Positions 7,001 to 9,568 of a stretch of DNA of 9,568 bases are shown here, in pieces. The stretch is from an uncultured Lentisphaeria bacterium. Lineage in GTDB: Bacteria; Verrucomicrobiota; Lentisphaeria; Victivallales; Victivallaceae. The stretch lies in contig CASFXO010000308.1 in NCBI GenBank assembly GCA_949298665.1, forward strand, positions 1 to 9,568. Reading direction: 5' to 3'. Position 1 is the first letter of the stretch, and the number at the start of each line of letters is the position of its first letter. Below the pieces are notes generated by a model. That model was not told the origin of the DNA. It was given only the letters and a program-made list of their open reading frames with translations, and did not search any database. Position numbers and translations under genes: made by a program.

Positions 7001-7471
7001 ATGAGAAGACGCAGTGCAGTCAAGCGGGACCTGATTCCCGATGTGAAGTACAACAGTGAACTGGTAGCCCGGTTGATCAATACGATCATGACCCGCGGCA
7101 AGAAGTCCGTTGCGCAGAAGATTGTCTACGGTGCTTTTGACCTGATTCAGGCGAAGAAGCCGGAGATGGCCGCGCTGGAGGTATTTGAGCAGGCGCTGGA
7201 AAACGTCAAGCCGAAACTGGAAGTCAAAAGCCGGCGTGTCGGCGGTGCCACTTATCAGGTGCCGGTGGAAGTGGATCCCGAGCGGCAGGTGGCATTGGCC
7301 ATGCGCTGGATCACGACCTACTCCCGGGGACGCAAGGGTAAGTCGATGATGGAGTCGCTGGCCGGAGAGCTGCTGGATGCGTTCGACAATACCGGATCTT
7401 CCATCAAGAAGAAGGAAGACACGTTCAAGATGGCGCAGGCGAACAAGGCGTTCGCTCACTATCGCTGGTAA
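7001..7471 (+). CDS. rpsG: 30S ribosomal protein S7
   Basis: S7, a primary 16S rRNA-binding protein that organises the 30S head and contacts the exit-site tRNA. Its 156 residues are the usual length for the short form. Visible family segments are the basic N-terminus MRRRSAVKRDLIPD, the MTRGKKSVAQKIVYGA region (about 30-45), ENVKPKLEVKSRRVGGATYQVPVEV (about 67-91), ALAMRWI (about 98-104) and the C-terminal ANKAFAHYRW. The start is ATG with TAAGGA (6985-6990) 10 bases upstream. It lies between rpsL and fusA in the standard str order. In E. coli, S7 represses translation of its own operon at the rpsL-rpsG junction; the gap here is only 45 bases and has just a small possible hairpin, so similar control is not shown. 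Confidence 0.99.
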   Translation: MRRRSAVKRDLIPDVKYNSELVARLINTIMTRGKKSVAQKIVYGAFDLIQAKKPEMAALEVFEQALENVKPKLEVKSRRVGGATYQVPVEVDPERQVALAMRWITTYSRGRKGKSMMESLAGELLDAFDNTGSSIKKKEDTFKMAQANKAFAHYRW

Positions 7472-7492
7472 TTCGAGGGAGCGACAGAGAAC

Positions 7493-9568
7493 ATGAGCGC
7501 CGAACAAGACAAGGTATTTCATGAATCACCCTCACGCGGGGTCAGTCTGCGCAAGGTCCGCAATATCGGGATCATGGCGCACATCGACGCCGGAAAGACG
7601 ACGCTGTCCGAGCGTATTCTGTATTACTGCGGGGTGAATTACAAAATCGGTGAAGTCCATGAAGGCACGGCCACGATGGACTGGATGGAACAGGAACGCG
7701 AACGCGGTATTACGATCACCAGCGCGGCGACGACCTGCTTCTGGCGCGAGCATCGGTTGAATCTGATCGACACTCCCGGACACGTGGACTTCACTGCCGA
7801 AGTGGAACGTTCGCTCCGCGTCCTCGACGGCGCAGTGGCGGTATTCTGCTCGGTTGGAAAAGTGCAGCCTCAGACGGAAACCGTGTGGCGGCAGGCGCAG
7901 AAATATCATGTGCCGGTGATCGCCATGGTCAACAAGATGGACCGTACCGGGGCAGATTACGATGGTGTGGTGGAAGAGATCCAGACCAAACTGGGCGCCA
8001 CACCGGTGCCGTTGATGCTGCCGATCGGACGCGAAGCCGGTTTCGTCGGGGTGATCGACGTGCTGGCCAATCAGGCCGTCTATTTCGACAAGGACGAAAA
8101 CGGTCTGGACATGCGCATTGAAGAAGTTCCTGCCGAATATGTGGAGGCGCGGGAAAACGCTCTCCGGCATGCGGTGGAATGCGTGGCGGAAGTGGACGAA
8201 GAGATCATGGAAATCTTCCTGGCGGACGAAATGCCGGACGTGGAAACCCTGCGTCAGGGTATCCGCCGGGCCACGCTGGCCGCTAAAATCGTACCGGTTG
8301 CCTGCGGTACCGCCTTCAAAAAGAAGGGTGTGCAGAAGCTGCTGGACATGGTGGTCGATTATCTGCCTTCGCCGGTGGACGTATGGGACATCAAGGGGAC
8401 GGACCCGAATACGGGTGAGCCGATCACCCGGCACGTGGGGGACCTGCAGCCGTTTTCGGCTCTGGTGTTCAAGATCATGAGCGATCCCTTCGTCGGGAAA
8501 CTTTATTACTTCCGGGTGTACAGCGGTGTGGCTTCGCAGGGGATGAGTGTTTACAACCCGCGAACCGGCAAGAGAGAACGTCTGGGGCGGTTGCTGCAGA
8601 TGCATGCCAGTCAGCGTCAGGAAATTTCCGATGTGTACAGCGGTGACATCGCCGCGGCGGTGGGGCTGAAGAACGTGACCACGGGTGACACCATCTGTCT
8701 GGAAGAAAGCCCGATCGTGCTGGAATCGATGCACTTCCCGGAACCGGTGATTTCGATTGCGGTGGAACCCAAGTCGTCCGGCGACCGCGATAAGCTGTTC
8801 AAGGGGCTGGGTGCGCTGGCGGACGAAGACCCGACTTTCCAGGTGCGCAGCGACGAAGAAACCGGTCAGACCATTATTTCCGGGATGGGCGAATTGCATC
8901 TGGAAATTATTCTGGACCGTCTGATTCGGGAATTCAAGGTGGAAGCCAATACCGGCGCGCCGCAGGTGGCGTATCGGGAAGCGCTGCTCGGCAATTCCGA
9001 GTCCAACACCAAGTTTGTTCGACAGTCCGGCGGTCGCGGTCAGTACGGTCATGTGATCATCCACTTGATCGCGCAGGAACGCGGTGCCGGGATCACGATT
9101 GAAAACAAGGTTGTCGGCGGTAATATTCCCAAGGAATATATCAAGCCGATCGAAAACGGTATTATGGAAGCAGCCGCTTCCGGTATTCTGGCGGGTTATC
9201 CGCTGGTTGATTTCAAGGTGGAAATCATCGATGGATCGTACCATCCGGTCGACTCTTCGGAAATGGCGTTCAAGATTGCCGGTTCCATGGCATTGAAGGA
9301 TGCCGCCCGCAAGGCCGGGTTGATGCTGCTTGAGCCGATCATGAGGGTGGAGTTGACCACGCCGGATGAAAATATGGGCGATCTGATCGGCGACATCACC
9401 GCCCGTCGCGGCAGCATTGTGGAAATCAATTCCGATGCGGGGAATCAGTTTACGCGGGTGCATGCACAGATTCCGTTGTCGGAACTCTTCGGGTATGCCA
9501 CTGCGATTCGCTCGTTGTCTCGCGGTCGCGCCTCCTACTCGATGGAGCCGTCGCATTTTGAAAAAGTT
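7493..9568 (+). CDS. fusA: Translation elongation factor G (3' end outside window)
   Basis: EF-G, the GTPase that drives tRNA-mRNA translocation on the ribosome. The 692 residues present cover nearly the whole protein (about 704 in E. coli); only the last residues of domain V are missing. GTPase motifs are complete: G1 AHIDAGKTT (29-37), G2 within ERERGITIT (68-76), G3 DTPGH (93-97) with catalytic H97, G4 NKMD (147-150), and GTAFKKKGVQ near 272-281. Domain II follows from about 305, domain III includes ISGMGELHLE (462-471), domain IV contains GGRGQYGH (513-520) and the tip loop GSYHPVDSSE (581-590) with H584, and domain V contains LFGYATAIRSLSRGRASYSMEP. The start is fixed: the frame is bounded upstream by the rpsG stop and the 21-base gap has no other initiator, while GAGGGA (7475-7480) lies 12 bases upstream. 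The N-terminus is about 12 residues longer than in E. coli. It looks like a canonical housekeeping EF-G. Confidence 0.99.
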   Translation, partial: MSAEQDKVFHESPSRGVSLRKVRNIGIMAHIDAGKTTLSERILYYCGVNYKIGEVHEGTATMDWMEQERERGITITSAATTCFWREHRLNLIDTPGHVDFTAEVERSLRVLDGAVAVFCSVGKVQPQTETVWRQAQKYHVPVIAMVNKMDRTGADYDGVVEEIQTKLGATPVPLMLPIGREAGFVGVIDVLANQAVYFDKDENGLDMRIEEVPAEYVEARENALRHAVECVAEVDEEIMEIFLADEMPDVETLRQGIRRATLAAKIVPVACGTAFKKKGVQKLLDMVVDYLPSPVDVWDIKGTDPNTGEPITRHVGDLQPFSALVFKIMSDPFVGKLYYFRVYSGVASQGMSVYNPRTGKRERLGRLLQMHASQRQEISDVYSGDIAAAVGLKNVTTGDTICLEESPIVLESMHFPEPVISIAVEPKSSGDRDKLFKGLGALADEDPTFQVRSDEETGQTIISGMGELHLEIILDRLIREFKVEANTGAPQVAYREALLGNSESNTKFVRQSGGRGQYGHVIIHLIAQERGAGITIENKVVGGNIPKEYIKPIENGIMEAAASGILAGYPLVDFKVEIIDGSYHPVDSSEMAFKIAGSMALKDAARKAGLMLLEPIMRVELTTPDENMGDLIGDITARRGSIVEINSDAGNQFTRVHAQIPLSELFGYATAIRSLSRGRASYSMEPSHFEKV

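Noticed and set aside
6479..7522. A 347-codon open frame on the minus strand opposite rpsL and rpsG
   Set aside because: It overlaps two intact ribosomal protein genes with proper start sites and shows no family motif.
7493..7570. The extended EF-G N-terminus as a possible targeting signal or added domain
   Set aside because: It is only about 12 residues longer than the E. coli protein, hydrophilic, with no signal-peptide or domain character.
7532..9556. A 674-codon open frame on the minus strand opposite fusA
   Set aside because: The + strand frame encodes an intact EF-G with all GTPase motifs; the antisense product has no recognisable features.
1..9568. A previously undescribed biological system
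   Set aside because: All coding sequence is accounted for by five core genes in conserved order; nothing suggests an accessory or mobile locus.

Overview
This window is a conserved housekeeping block of a bacterial chromosome, entirely on the + strand. It holds the 3' half of rpoB (RNA polymerase beta), all of rpoC (beta'), a 314-base spacer, rpsL (ribosomal protein S12), rpsG (S7) and most of fusA (elongation factor G), which runs off the right edge. I found no mobile element, CRISPR array, tRNA, rRNA or defence locus, and no sign of a frameshift or pseudogene.

Organism: GC content is moderately high (my impression is high fifties percent). The RNA polymerase has a full beta' trigger-loop insertion (SI3) and a helical insertion in beta. 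The beta' zinc-ribbon region and the EF-G sequence look to me most like the Planctomycetes-Verrucomicrobia-Chlamydiae group, probably Lentisphaerota/Verrucomicrobiota. This placement rests on remembered family sequences, not a search, so the phylum is uncertain. A Gram-negative-type bacterium with ordinary core genes is secure.

Layout: (1) 1-1826 is rpoB, and only 15 bases separate its stop from the rpoC start, a TTG codon behind a strong Shine-Dalgarno sequence. (2) 1842-6233 is rpoC, with all catalytic and zinc-binding residues, an extra charged segment inside SI3 and an acidic C-terminal tail. (3) 6234-6547 is the only long non-coding stretch. It carries a GC-rich hairpin just after rpoC, an 11-bp inverted repeat, a near-continuous 21-bp A/T-rich hairpin and candidate promoter elements for the next operon. 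(4) 6548-9568 is the classic str operon order rpsL-rpsG-fusA, with gaps of 45 and 21 bases.

The rpoBC genes make the two large catalytic subunits of RNA polymerase. The str operon makes two small-subunit ribosomal proteins and the translocation GTPase, so the window joins the transcription and translation machinery. Points worth a second look are a natural arginine at the S12 position where Lys-to-Arg causes streptomycin resistance in other bacteria, lineage-specific-looking insertions in beta and beta', and the structured spacer. I did not find a previously undescribed system and do not claim one.
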